Part shown: one piece after another, positions 19,499-28,355 of the stretch
How the letters are laid out: every line of letters begins with the position of its first letter
How positions within the stretch are numbered: position 1 is the first letter of the stretch
Source: CAWCUZ01 sp963798795
Lineage (GTDB): Bacteria; Acidobacteriota; Vicinamibacteria; Vicinamibacterales; SCN-69-37
Length of the DNA: 64,000 bases
Direction: 5' to 3'
Assembly: GCA_963798795.1 (NCBI GenBank)
Contig: CAWCUZ010000002.1
Coordinates: forward strand, 434,001 to 498,000
Made by a program: the position numbers and the translations under genes
Notes under the pieces: generated by a model
What the model was told of the DNA's origin: nothing
The model's input: the letters and a program-made list of their open reading frames with translations, nothing else
The model's database searches: none

Positions 19499-20462
19499 AT
19501 GGACGATCGCCCATTGACGATTCCGACGATAGTCCTGACGGCCGGCCTGGGAACGCGGCTGGATCCCCTGACGCGGATCGTCGCCAAGCCGGCGGTGCCG
19601 CTGGCCGGGCGCACGCTCATCGAGCGGATCCTCGAGTGGCTGGGCCGCGCGGGAGTGACCGACGTCGTCCTGAATCTGCACCATCGGCCCGAAACGATCA
19701 CGGGCATCATTGGCGACGGCGCGCACCTGGGCCTGCGGGTTCGGGTACTCGTGGGAGCGCCAGGTCCTCGGGTCAGCCGGCGGTCCGCGCCGTGCGCTGC
19801 CGCTGCTCGAGGCCGCCACCGTGCTCATCGTCAACGGCGACACCTGGTGTCCGATCGATCTGGGCGCCATCGTCACGGCGCATCACGAACGGCGCGCCGA
19901 CGTGACGATGGCGGTGATCCCGAATCCGGCGCCGGACCAGTTCAACGGCCTCGTCGTCGACGCGGCTGGTCGGGTCTGCGAGATTCGGCCGAAGGGACAA
20001 GCCGACGGGACGTGGCACTTCATCGGCGCACAAGTCGTGAACACGTCCGTCCTTGCCGGCGTGCGCGACGACGCACCGAGCGAAACGGTGTCGGGACTGT
20101 ATCGCGACCGGCTCGCGCGCGGGGAACTCGTCCACGCGTGGCGCACGGACACGCCGTTCCTGGACGTCGGCACGCCGCGCGACTACCTGCGGACGGCCCT
20201 GTCGCTGGCGCCCGGCGGAGCCGGTGAGAGCGTGATCGAGCCCGGCGCCGTGGTCGACCGGTCGGCGACGCTCGATCGATCGGTGATCTGGCCCGGTGCG
20301 CGCGTGGGCGCGGGCGCGGCGCTCAGCCGGTGTGTCGTCGCCGGTGAGGTACGGGTGCCCGCGAACCGCCGCATCGAGGACGCGGTCATCGTGCCGGCGA
20401 GTCTCGCGCGGCCCGACGACCCCGCGCGGATCGACGGCGAGATCGCGATGTTTCCGCTCTGA
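19499..20462 (+). CDS. sugar-1-phosphate nucleotidyltransferase, MurU-like (one frameshift)
   Basis: The intact length is about 320 residues. The N-terminal Rossmann part holds the pyrophosphorylase signature TIVLTAGLGTRLDPLTR and KPAVPLAGRTLIERIL. The middle has IVNGDTWCPID (metal/nucleotide site), FIGAQVVN and FLDVGTPRDYLRT. The C-terminus carries short hexapeptide-like repeats (VIEPGAVVDRSATLDRSVIW). It is followed by an AmgK-like kinase, so the pair resembles the AmgK-MurU route in which MurNAc or GlcNAc is phosphorylated at C1 and then joined to UDP. MurU itself is shorter and lacks the hexapeptide tail, so the assignment is by context. One extra G at 19743-19745 breaks the frame; removing it restores RYSWERQVLGSAGG. 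Confidence 0.75.
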
Positions 20463-20508
20463 GCGCGCTTCCAGCGCCGCGCGGGTGGTAGCCGCAGGGC
20501 TTCAGCCA

Positions 20509-20547
20509 CGAGTGACACCACCTGGAGTCACCCGAGTGACACCACCT
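20509..20547 (+). repeat. direct repeat CGAGTGACACCACCT upstream of the amgK-like gene
   Basis: A 15-bp sequence, CGAGTGACACCACCT, occurs at 20509-20523 and again from about 20533. GTGAC and GTCAC within it form an inverted pair. It sits just before the promoter box of the kinase gene and could be an operator or a dispersed repeat. Confidence 0.5.
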
Positions 20548-20570
20548 CAGCGTCAGTGCGGGCCCTTTGA

Positions 20571-20576
20571 TAGACT
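20571..20576 (+). promoter_or_regulatory. candidate -10 box TAGACT of the amgK-like gene (leaderless type)
   Basis: TAGACT ends 7 nt before the ATG at 20584, with no Shine-Dalgarno sequence. Confidence 0.4.
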
Positions 20577-20583
20577 CGCCCGA

Positions 20584-21590
20584 ATGATCACCGCCGATCT
20601 GCCGGCTGCCGTGGCGGGGTATCTTGCCCGTCGACGGCTCGCCGACCCGCGCGTCGTGTCTTTGTCCGGCGACGCTTCGGACCGGCGGTACTTCCGTGTG
20701 CTGGCCGGCGAAGCACGAATCGTGCTGGCGGTGCACACCGCGCCGTTCGACGCCGCGACCCTGCCGTTCCTCAACGTGGCGGGCCTGTTTGCGGCCATGC
20801 CGCTGCCGGTCCCGCGCATCCTGGACGTGGAAGCCGACCTCGGCGTGATGGCCCTCGAGGATCTCGGCGACCTGACGCTTCAGGCGCTCCTCGGCGCCGG
20901 CGCGGCCGACGAGCAGGTGGCGCGCTATCGCGAAGCGATCGGATTCATCGACATCCTTCAGCACCGCGGACGGGAGCTCGCCGATCCCGGTACACGCCGT
21001 ACGGCGTGGCCTTCGATCGCGACAGGCTGACCTGGGAGCTCGACTTCTTCGTGAAGCACTTCCTGGAGGGCTATCGGGGCGTCGCCCTCGACGGCGCCGA
21101 GCGCGATGCGCTCCGCGACGAGTGGCAGATCCTGGCCGGCGAGCTGGCCGACGAGCCGCGCGTGCTCTGCCATCGCGACTATCACAGCCGGAACCTGATG
21201 GTGCACGACGGGCGACTGTGCATCATCGACTTTCAGGACGCCCGGATGGGGCCCGATACCTACGACCTGGCGTCGTTGCTGCGCGACTCGTACGTCGACT
21301 TGCCGCCCGACGCGGTCGACGACCACATCGAGTTCTTTCTGTCGCGCCAGGGACGCGCGCGCGAGCGTGCCGAGTTCCGGCGGCGCTTCGACGTGATGGC
21401 ACTCCAGCGCAACCTCAAGGCCCTCGGTACGTTCGGCTACCAGGCGGCCGTCCGGCACAATCCCGTGTACATCCAGTACATTCCCCGCACGCTGCGGTAC
21501 GCGCGCGACACCATTGGCGCGTACCCGCGGTTCGCCCGGCTGGCCAGCGTGCTCGGCACACACCTTCCCGAGCTGCGGCGGGATTCCTGA
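20584..21590 (+). CDS. APH-fold sugar kinase, AmgK-like (one frameshift)
   Basis: The intact length is about 335 residues. The N-lobe (LSGDASDRRYFRV, VLAVHTAP, VMALEDLGD) is joined to a C-lobe with the phosphotransferase loop LCHRDYHSRNLMVHDG and the metal site IIDFQDARMGPDTYDLASLL. This is the aminoglycoside phosphotransferase/choline kinase fold. AmgK members phosphorylate the anomeric OH of MurNAc and GlcNAc in peptidoglycan recycling, which fits the preceding MurU-like gene. The frame is broken at about 20985-20990 (CCCGGTAC). Adding one base restores YTPYGVAFDRDRLTWEL. The stop shares its A with the ATG of the next gene (TGATG), so translation is coupled. Confidence 0.78.
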
Positions 21591-22450
21591 TGCAGTTCGG
21601 TCTGTCCACGCACCTGTTCCATGGCGAGCGCCTGGGCGCCCGGCAGCTCGACGCGATTGCCGCCCACGGCTTCGAGACGGTCGAAGTCTTTGCCACGCGG
21701 ACGCACTTCGACTATCACGACGCGCGCCGCATCGCCGAGCTGCGGTCGGCACTGGCTGGCGCCGGTCTCCAGGCGACGAGCATGCACGCCCCGATCTGCG
21801 CCGGATACTCCGGCGGTGAGTGGGGGCGCGCCTTCACGAATGCCGCCAGCGATGCCGGCCGTCGCCGCGAAGCGATCGACGAGACCCGTGCCGCCTTCGC
21901 CGCCGCGAGCGAGCTCGGCTGCGAAACGATGGTGCTCCACCTGGGCGTCCCGCAGGGGCAGGCCATCGGGCCTGGCGACAACGACCGCGGCGCCGTCCGC
22001 CGCAGTCTCGCCGAACTGTATGCGGCATCGGCCGAAGCCCGCGTGCGCCTGGCGCTCGAGAACATGCCGAACGGGCTGTCCACCCCCGCGGCGCTCGTCG
22101 ACTTTCTGGCCGACGAGGCCGAGTCCGCCGACGCGGCGGTGTGCCTCGACTTTGGGCATGCCCACCTGATGGGCGGCGCGGCGGAAGCGGTCGAAGCGCT
22201 CTCCGGGCACATCGTGACGACCCACGTCCACGACAACAACGGCCGCGACGACAATCACCTGGTGCCGTTCGAAGGCAGCCTGGACTGGCCGTCGGCCTTT
22301 GCCGCACTCTGGAAGGTCGGCTACGCGGGCCGGCTGGTCTTCGAAGTGGCGGACCACGGAGATGCAGCCGCGGCCCTCGAACGCACGACGACCGCCCGCC
22401 GCCGGCTTCAGGCACTGCTGGAGGATCTGACGAAGCCCATGGAGTTCTAG
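21590..22450 (+). CDS. sugar phosphate isomerase/epimerase, TIM-barrel (AP endonuclease 2 family)
   Basis: This is a protein of 286 residues. It begins MQFGLSTHLFHGERLG and carries the family metal-site pattern: Glu in FETVEVFATR, His in SMHAPIC, His in MVLHLGVPQG, Glu in ALENMP, Asp/His in CLDFGHAHLM, and His in THVHDNNGRDDNHLVPFEG. Members isomerise or epimerise sugars or cut AP sites; sugar chemistry is more likely here given the neighbours. The start overlaps the stop of the AmgK-like gene by one base, so it belongs to the same operon. A role in amino-sugar metabolism is inferred from position only. Confidence 0.85.
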   Translation: MQFGLSTHLFHGERLGARQLDAIAAHGFETVEVFATRTHFDYHDARRIAELRSALAGAGLQATSMHAPICAGYSGGEWGRAFTNAASDAGRRREAIDETRAAFAAASELGCETMVLHLGVPQGQAIGPGDNDRGAVRRSLAELYAASAEARVRLALENMPNGLSTPAALVDFLADEAESADAAVCLDFGHAHLMGGAAEAVEALSGHIVTTHVHDNNGRDDNHLVPFEGSLDWPSAFAALWKVGYAGRLVFEVADHGDAAAALERTTTARRRLQALLEDLTKPMEF

Positions 22451-22451
22451 A

Positions 22452-22537
22452 GACCGGGGTCAGACCGGGGTCAAACCCGGGTCAGACCGGGGTCAAACCG
22501 GGGTCAGACCTGTGGTTTGACCCGGGTCTGACCCCGG
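22452..22537 (+). repeat. 11-bp tandem array with inverted arm before asnS
   Basis: Five copies of an 11-bp unit [AG]ACC[CG]GGGTCA run from 22452 to 22506. An inverted segment at 22516-22537 can pair with 22455-22476 over 22 bp with one mismatch. The arm ends 19 nt before the asnS ATG, which has no Shine-Dalgarno sequence. It may be a terminator-like or regulatory hairpin, or a dispersed repeat. Confidence 0.7.
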
Positions 22538-22556
22538 CCTGACGGGTCCAATTCTT

Positions 22557-23849
22557 ATGCGCGCATATATCGAAGACATCGCCCGGCACGAGGGCCAGAC
22601 CGTCACCATCAAGGGGTGGCTCGTCAATCGACGGTCTAGCGGCAAGATCCATTTCCTGCAGGTGCGCGACGGATCGGGATTCATCCAGGCGGTGATGTCC
22701 AAGGCGGCGGTGGGCGACGAGCTGTTCGTGCTGGCCGACCATCTGTCTCAGGAAAGCGCGATCGTCGTGACCGGAACAGTGCGGGCTGACAAGCGGGCGC
22801 CGAGCGGTTTCGAGGTCGACGTCGTCGGGCTGGAGGTCGTGAGCGAAGCCCACGACTACCCCATCACGCCCAAGGAACACGGCGTGGACTTCCTGATGGA
22901 TCGCCGGCACCTGTGGATCCGGTCGGCGCGCCAGCAGGCGGCGCTCCGGATCCGTCACGAGGTGATCGACGCGGTACGCGACTACTTCAACAGCCGCGGC
23001 TTCGTGCTGGCCGACACGCCCATCTTCACGCCGTCGGCGTGCGAGGGTACCACCACGCTGTTTCCGGTGCAGTACTTCGACGACACGACGGCGTACCTCA
23101 CGCAGAGCGGCCAGCTCTACAACGAAGCGAACGCCATGGCGCTCGGTCGCGTGTACTGCTTCGGGCCGACATTCCGCGCCGAGAAGTCGAAGACGCGCCG
23201 CCACCTCACCGAGTTCTGGATGGTGGAGCCGGAGGTAGCCTATGCCAACCTCGACGACATGATCGAGCTGGCCGAGGGGCTGGTCGTTCACGTCGTCGCG
23301 CGCGCGCTCGATCGACGCCAGCCGGAACTGAAGGCGCTCGAACGCGACACGAGCAAGCTCGAGGCGGTGAAGGCGCCGTTCCCCCGGGTGACCTATGACG
23401 ACGCGGCGAAGCTGCTGCAGGCGAAAGGACTCCCGTTCGAGTGGGGCGGCGACTTCGGCAGTCCGGACGAGACCGCCATCTCGGAGGCCTACGATCGCCC
23501 GGTGGCCGTGACCGGATATCCCTCGGCGATCAAGGCGTTCTACATGAAGCCGCATCCCGATCGGCCCGAGGTGTCGCTGTCGGTCGACGTGCTGGCGCCG
23601 GAGGGGTACGGCGAGATCATCGGCGGCGGCCAGCGCATCGAGGACTACGACCTGCTGCTCAAGCGCATCGAGGCGCATCAACTTCCGCGCGAGGCATTCG
23701 AATGGTACCTGGACCTGCGCCGCTACGGCAGCGTGCCGCACGCCGGCTTCGGCATGGGCATCGAACGGGTCGTTTCGTGGATCTGCGGGCTCGAGCACGT
23801 GCGCGAGGCCATTCCGTATCCGAGGATGCTGTATCGGCTGTATCCCTGA
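22557..23849 (+). CDS. asnS: asparaginyl-tRNA synthetase
   Basis: This is a class II aminoacyl-tRNA synthetase of 430 residues. The N-terminal OB-fold anticodon-binding domain (TVTIKGWLVNRRSSGKIHFLQ) is followed by the catalytic core with motif 1 (FNSRGFVLADTPIFTPS), motif 2 (FRAEKSKTRRHLTEFWMVE) and motif 3 (HAGFGMGIERVV). The motif-2 region and the AsnRS-type substrate pocket separate it from AspRS. It charges tRNA-Asn in the cytosol. The reading frame is intact. The start is set by the OB-fold; upstream is a long repeat hairpin. No GatCAB genes are in the window. Confidence 0.94.
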   Translation: MRAYIEDIARHEGQTVTIKGWLVNRRSSGKIHFLQVRDGSGFIQAVMSKAAVGDELFVLADHLSQESAIVVTGTVRADKRAPSGFEVDVVGLEVVSEAHDYPITPKEHGVDFLMDRRHLWIRSARQQAALRIRHEVIDAVRDYFNSRGFVLADTPIFTPSACEGTTTLFPVQYFDDTTAYLTQSGQLYNEANAMALGRVYCFGPTFRAEKSKTRRHLTEFWMVEPEVAYANLDDMIELAEGLVVHVVARALDRRQPELKALERDTSKLEAVKAPFPRVTYDDAAKLLQAKGLPFEWGGDFGSPDETAISEAYDRPVAVTGYPSAIKAFYMKPHPDRPEVSLSVDVLAPEGYGEIIGGGQRIEDYDLLLKRIEAHQLPREAFEWYLDLRRYGSVPHAGFGMGIERVVSWICGLEHVREAIPYPRMLYRLYP

Positions 23850-23852
23850 TCC

Positions 23853-23894
23853 AGGTGCGAGGTGCGAGGTGCGAGGTGCGAGGTGCGAGGTGCG
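23853..23894 (+). repeat. heptanucleotide tandem repeat (AGGTGCG x6)
   Basis: Six perfect head-to-tail copies of AGGTGCG between asnS and rimO. The next 45 bp are also repeat-like, with several CGATTG/CCGAT words. The array begins 4 bp after the asnS stop. Confidence 0.9.
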
Positions 23895-23942
23895 ATTGAC
23901 CGATCGTCGATCCGATTGCAGATGGCCGATTGACGAGTGCCG

Positions 23943-25355
23943 ATGAAAGTAGGCTTGATCTCCCTCGGCTGTCCCAAGAACCTCGTCGACGGTGAGGTGA
24001 TGCTGGGGCTGGCGCGTGAGGCGGGGCACGAAGTCGTGGCCGACGCCGAGCGGGCCGACGTGCTCGTGGTCAACACGTGCGCGTTCATCGACCGCGCGAA
24101 GGAAGAATCGATCGACGCCGTTCTCGAGATGGCGCGGCTGAAACGCGAGCAGGGCAAGCGCCTGGTCGTGACCGGCTGCCTGGCCGAGCGGTACCGCGAC
24201 GAGCTGCGGCGCGAGATTCCCGAAATCGACGCCGTCCTTGGCACCGGCGAGGTGGCGGACATCGTGCCCGCGCTCACCGGCGCCGCCGCGCCGCCGGCCA
24301 ATGCGGCCGTGCCCCTGACGCTGTACCGCCCCCGAACGCCCACCGCCGAGCGCCGGGCGCCAGCGTATCTCTACGACGCCGCGACGCCGCGCGTGCTCAC
24401 GACGCCGCGCCACTACGCCTACGTCAAGGTGGCCGAGGGCTGCGACTATACGTGCGCCTTCTGCATCATCCCGACGCTGCGCGGCGGCTACCGCAGCCGC
24501 GCCGCGGATTCGGTCGTCGAGGAGGCGCGCGCGCTGGCGGCCGGCGGCGTGCGCGAGCTGCTGCTCATCTCCCAGGACACGACGTTCTTCGGCGTCGACC
24601 GGGGCGAGCGCGGCGCGCTTGCGGGCCTGCTGCGCCGCCTCGATCGGGTCGACGGGCTCGCCTGGATTCGGCTGCTCTACCTCTATCCGACGACGATCAC
24701 CGACGATGTGCTGGAGGCGATGGTGGCGTGCGAGAAGGTGTGTCCGTACATCGATCTCCCGCTGCAGCACGCGGCGGCCGGCGTCCTGCGGCGCATGCGG
24801 CGCCCCGGCAACCGCGGCGTCTACGACCGGCTGCTCGCGCGCATCCGCCGCCGCGTGCCGGCCGCCACGCTGCGCACGACGTTCATCGTGGGCTTCCCGG
24901 GCGAGACGGAGGACGACTTCGACGAGCTCAGCGCCTTCGTGCGCGACACCGGGTTCGATCACGTCGGCGTCTTCACGTACTCGCACGAGGAAGGCACGCG
25001 GGCGCACGGTCTGCCGGACGACGTGCCCGCGGCGGTCAAGACCGCGCGGCGCGATATCTTGATGCGGATCCAGCGGCAGATCGTCGCGCGCCGTCAGCAA
25101 GCGCGGATCGGTGAACGCGTGCAGGTTATGGTGGACGGCCCGTCTCCGCAGTCGCCACTGGTCCTGCAGGGCCGGCTCCGCAGCCAGGCACCGGACATCG
25201 ACTCGGTGGTGTACTTCGACGACGTCAATCCCGCCAGCCTGCGTCCGGGCACGCTGGTCGACGGCGTGATCAGGGGTGCGCGGGCGTACGACCTGATTGT
25301 CACGCCCATCCCGCTCAGCACGCGCTTCGACGCGTTGTCAAACGACCGCTGGTAG
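23943..25355 (+). CDS. rimO: ribosomal protein uS12 methylthiotransferase
   Basis: This is a protein of about 470 residues. The N-terminal UPF0004 domain has three conserved cysteines (SLGCPKN, VNTCAFI, VTGCLAER) for one [4Fe-4S] cluster. The radical-SAM domain has C-x3-C-x2-C (GCDYTCAFCIIP) for the second. A TRAM domain ends the chain. The Gly-Cys-Pro-Lys-Asn start and the LISQDTTFFGVD segment are typical of RimO, as opposed to MiaB. It adds a methylthio group to an aspartate of ribosomal protein S12. The ATG at 23943 is chosen over the GTG at 23937. The sequence between asnS and this gene is repeat-derived. Confidence 0.93.
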   Translation: MKVGLISLGCPKNLVDGEVMLGLAREAGHEVVADAERADVLVVNTCAFIDRAKEESIDAVLEMARLKREQGKRLVVTGCLAERYRDELRREIPEIDAVLGTGEVADIVPALTGAAAPPANAAVPLTLYRPRTPTAERRAPAYLYDAATPRVLTTPRHYAYVKVAEGCDYTCAFCIIPTLRGGYRSRAADSVVEEARALAAGGVRELLLISQDTTFFGVDRGERGALAGLLRRLDRVDGLAWIRLLYLYPTTITDDVLEAMVACEKVCPYIDLPLQHAAAGVLRRMRRPGNRGVYDRLLARIRRRVPAATLRTTFIVGFPGETEDDFDELSAFVRDTGFDHVGVFTYSHEEGTRAHGLPDDVPAAVKTARRDILMRIQRQIVARRQQARIGERVQVMVDGPSPQSPLVLQGRLRSQAPDIDSVVYFDDVNPASLRPGTLVDGVIRGARAYDLIVTPIPLSTRFDALSNDRW

Positions 25356-25464
25356 TAGCAGGCGCCCGGCCCTGACGTCCACGTCTCGCTGACGGCCGTC
25401 AGGCGGTTCTGACGGATCCGCCGGCGCACGCGAATCCGGGCCTTCCCCGTCTCGCCCGCCGCGG

Positions 25465-26223
25465 TCAGCTCGCGCGCGTGAAATCGAAAATCGACACGGC
25501 CACGACGGTCTCGAACGCCCCGGTCCCGCAAGACCGGCGCTGAGACCACCGGGCGCGTCCCGATCCCGCGCCGCGCGCCGACATCTCCCACTCGTCCACA
25601 ACGGTCTCGGGTCCCGTGTACCAGTCTCCGTCGTAGCAATCATGGGCCGAGAGCCGGATGGTGCCGTCGACATCCACCGTCCCGCTGGCGGGCCGGAGAT
25701 AGAGCGATGGCAATCCCGGGTCCGCGGCCGTGAGCTGAGCGCCGATCTGGCTGAACGTGATCGAGCTCGTGCGCGGCCCCGGCGGATCGAAACGCGGACA
25801 GCCCCACTGGAACCCGAGACATGGGTCGCCCAGGTAGTGGAAGGTCCACGTTCCGGCGACGTTCATCACGACGGGAACCTCGAGACGCCCCGAGGCGCCT
25901 TTCACGGTGCTCTCGAGGATCGCGAGACCCGGCGAGACGCCCGTCACCCGACCCTCCTGGTCCACGCGCGCGATCGACTCATCCGAGCTCGACCAGGCCG
26001 GGCCGGCGGTGGCCAGCCGGTGGCGCCGATCCGACAGAACAATGTCCGCGTGAAGCGCGACCGTCACGCCGACGACGGCGGCGCCGCCGTCGAGCCCGGC
26101 AATCGTCAGGCTCGACGCCGTGATCGCGGCGGATTCTGGTGCCGGCGCCGTCGGCGGCGCAGCGCCGCAGCCGGCAGACAGCACCAGGATCGAGACAAGC
26201 GCGCGCCGCACAAGCCGGTCCAT
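25465..26223 (-). CDS. lipoprotein with bacterial Ig-like (BIG2) domain
   Basis: This is a protein of 252 residues. A lipoprotein signal peptide ends at LVLSAGC, with the lipidated Cys19. A Pro/Ala linker is followed by a BIG2-type domain (SLTIAGLDGGAAVVGVTVALHA ... WSSSDESIARVDQEGRVTGVSPGLAILES). The C-terminal domain is beta-rich with several cysteines (GDPCLGFQWGCPRF, AHDCYDG) that may form disulfides, and ends in FETVVAVSIFDFTRAS. It is probably held in the outer or inner membrane facing the periplasm. No specific function can be given. It lies convergent to rimO, 109 bp away. Confidence 0.8.
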   Translation of the reverse strand: MDRLVRRALVSILVLSAGCGAAPPTAPAPESAAITASSLTIAGLDGGAAVVGVTVALHADIVLSDRRHRLATAGPAWSSSDESIARVDQEGRVTGVSPGLAILESTVKGASGRLEVPVVMNVAGTWTFHYLGDPCLGFQWGCPRFDPPGPRTSSITFSQIGAQLTAADPGLPSLYLRPASGTVDVDGTIRLSAHDCYDGDWYTGPETVVDEWEMSARGAGSGRARWSQRRSCGTGAFETVVAVSIFDFTRAS

Positions 26224-26290
26224 CGAGGCCGATTGTAGCGCGAGACCGACACGGACGCGCGCGTGGCCGGAATCGCGGCGCCCGCTCTGG

Positions 26291-26296
26291 TATACT
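26291..26296 (+). promoter_or_regulatory. extended -10 promoter of the rimP-nusA-infB operon
   Basis: TGGTATACT (extended TGn plus TATACT) lies 81 nt before the rimP ATG. There is no good -35, which an extended -10 does not need. The transcript would include the hairpin at 26328-26356. Confidence 0.5.
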
Positions 26297-26327
26297 GAAA
26301 GGCGGTCTTGGCGGGATAGGCTTTGGT

Positions 26328-26356
26328 AGTGGGCCCGTGCCCACTATTTGTTTTTT
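26328..26356 (+). terminator. attenuator-like intrinsic terminator in the rimP leader
   Basis: AGTGGGC (26328-26334) pairs with GCCCACT (26339-26345) around a CCGT loop, followed directly by ATTTGTTTTTT. This is a textbook intrinsic terminator, and it lies between the promoter and the first gene. The same operon encodes NusA, so feedback on readthrough is plausible. Confidence 0.7.
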
Positions 26357-26377
26357 GGGCCCAGGACGAGGCGGGAC

Positions 26378-26929
26378 ATGGGCTCGGCGGACGAGAATCT
26401 CGGCGGGCTGCGCCGCGCGGCCGAACGCATCGTGGAGAGCCACGGCCTGGCGCTGTTCGATCTCCAGTTCCGGCGCGAGTCGATCGGCTGGGTCCTGCGG
26501 GTCATGGTCGATCGCGTGCCCGGGGAGGTGGCCGGTCCGGACGGCTCCGCCGCGCCCACGCTCGCGGTGCGCGGGGGCGCGGCGGAGTCGGAATCGGGCG
26601 TCACGGTTGATGATTGCCAGCGGGTCAGCACCGATCTGGGAACGCTCCTCGACGTGGAGCCGGACCTGATCCCACCGTCGGCCCGGAGCTATACACTGGA
26701 AGTTTCGTCGCCCGGGCTGGATCGACCGCTGCGAGGGGAAGCCGACTACCGCCGGTTTCGGGGCCGGCTCGCGAAGATCGTCACGTCTGAGCCGGTCGGC
26801 GGGCAGACGAGTTTTGCCGGCCGGCTGGCCGGCGTGCAAGACGGCGCGGTGCTGTTGACCGAGGGCCGGCGGACGCATCGCGTGCCGCTGCCGCTCGTGC
26901 GGCGCGCGCGGCTCGAGGTGGAGTTCTAG
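26378..26929 (+). CDS. rimP: ribosome maturation factor RimP
   Basis: This is a protein of 183 residues with RimP landmarks: LRRAAERIVESHGLALFDLQF, VDDCQRVSTDLGTLLDVE and TLEVSSPGLDRPLR, then a C-terminal SH3-like barrel. RimP assists early 30S subunit assembly. The segment VPGEVAGPDGSAAPTLAVRGGAAESESG is a longer loop than in most members. It is the first gene of the operon; the nusA ATG follows one base after its stop. The ATG at 26378 comes after the leader terminator, with GAGG upstream. Confidence 0.9.
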   Translation: MGSADENLGGLRRAAERIVESHGLALFDLQFRRESIGWVLRVMVDRVPGEVAGPDGSAAPTLAVRGGAAESESGVTVDDCQRVSTDLGTLLDVEPDLIPPSARSYTLEVSSPGLDRPLRGEADYRRFRGRLAKIVTSEPVGGQTSFAGRLAGVQDGAVLLTEGRRTHRVPLPLVRRARLEVEF

Positions 26930-26930
26930 T

Positions 26931-28355
<1,425 letters not shown>

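Noticed and set aside
20584..21590. Aminoglycoside resistance gene
   Set aside because: APH fold is shared, but neighbours and motifs fit AmgK-like sugar kinases.
22452..22537. T-box or other tRNA-sensing riboswitch upstream of asnS
   Set aside because: No specifier-loop or T-box consensus; the hairpin is made of simple tandem units.
23853..23894. CRISPR array
   Set aside because: Repeats are 7 bp with no spacers.
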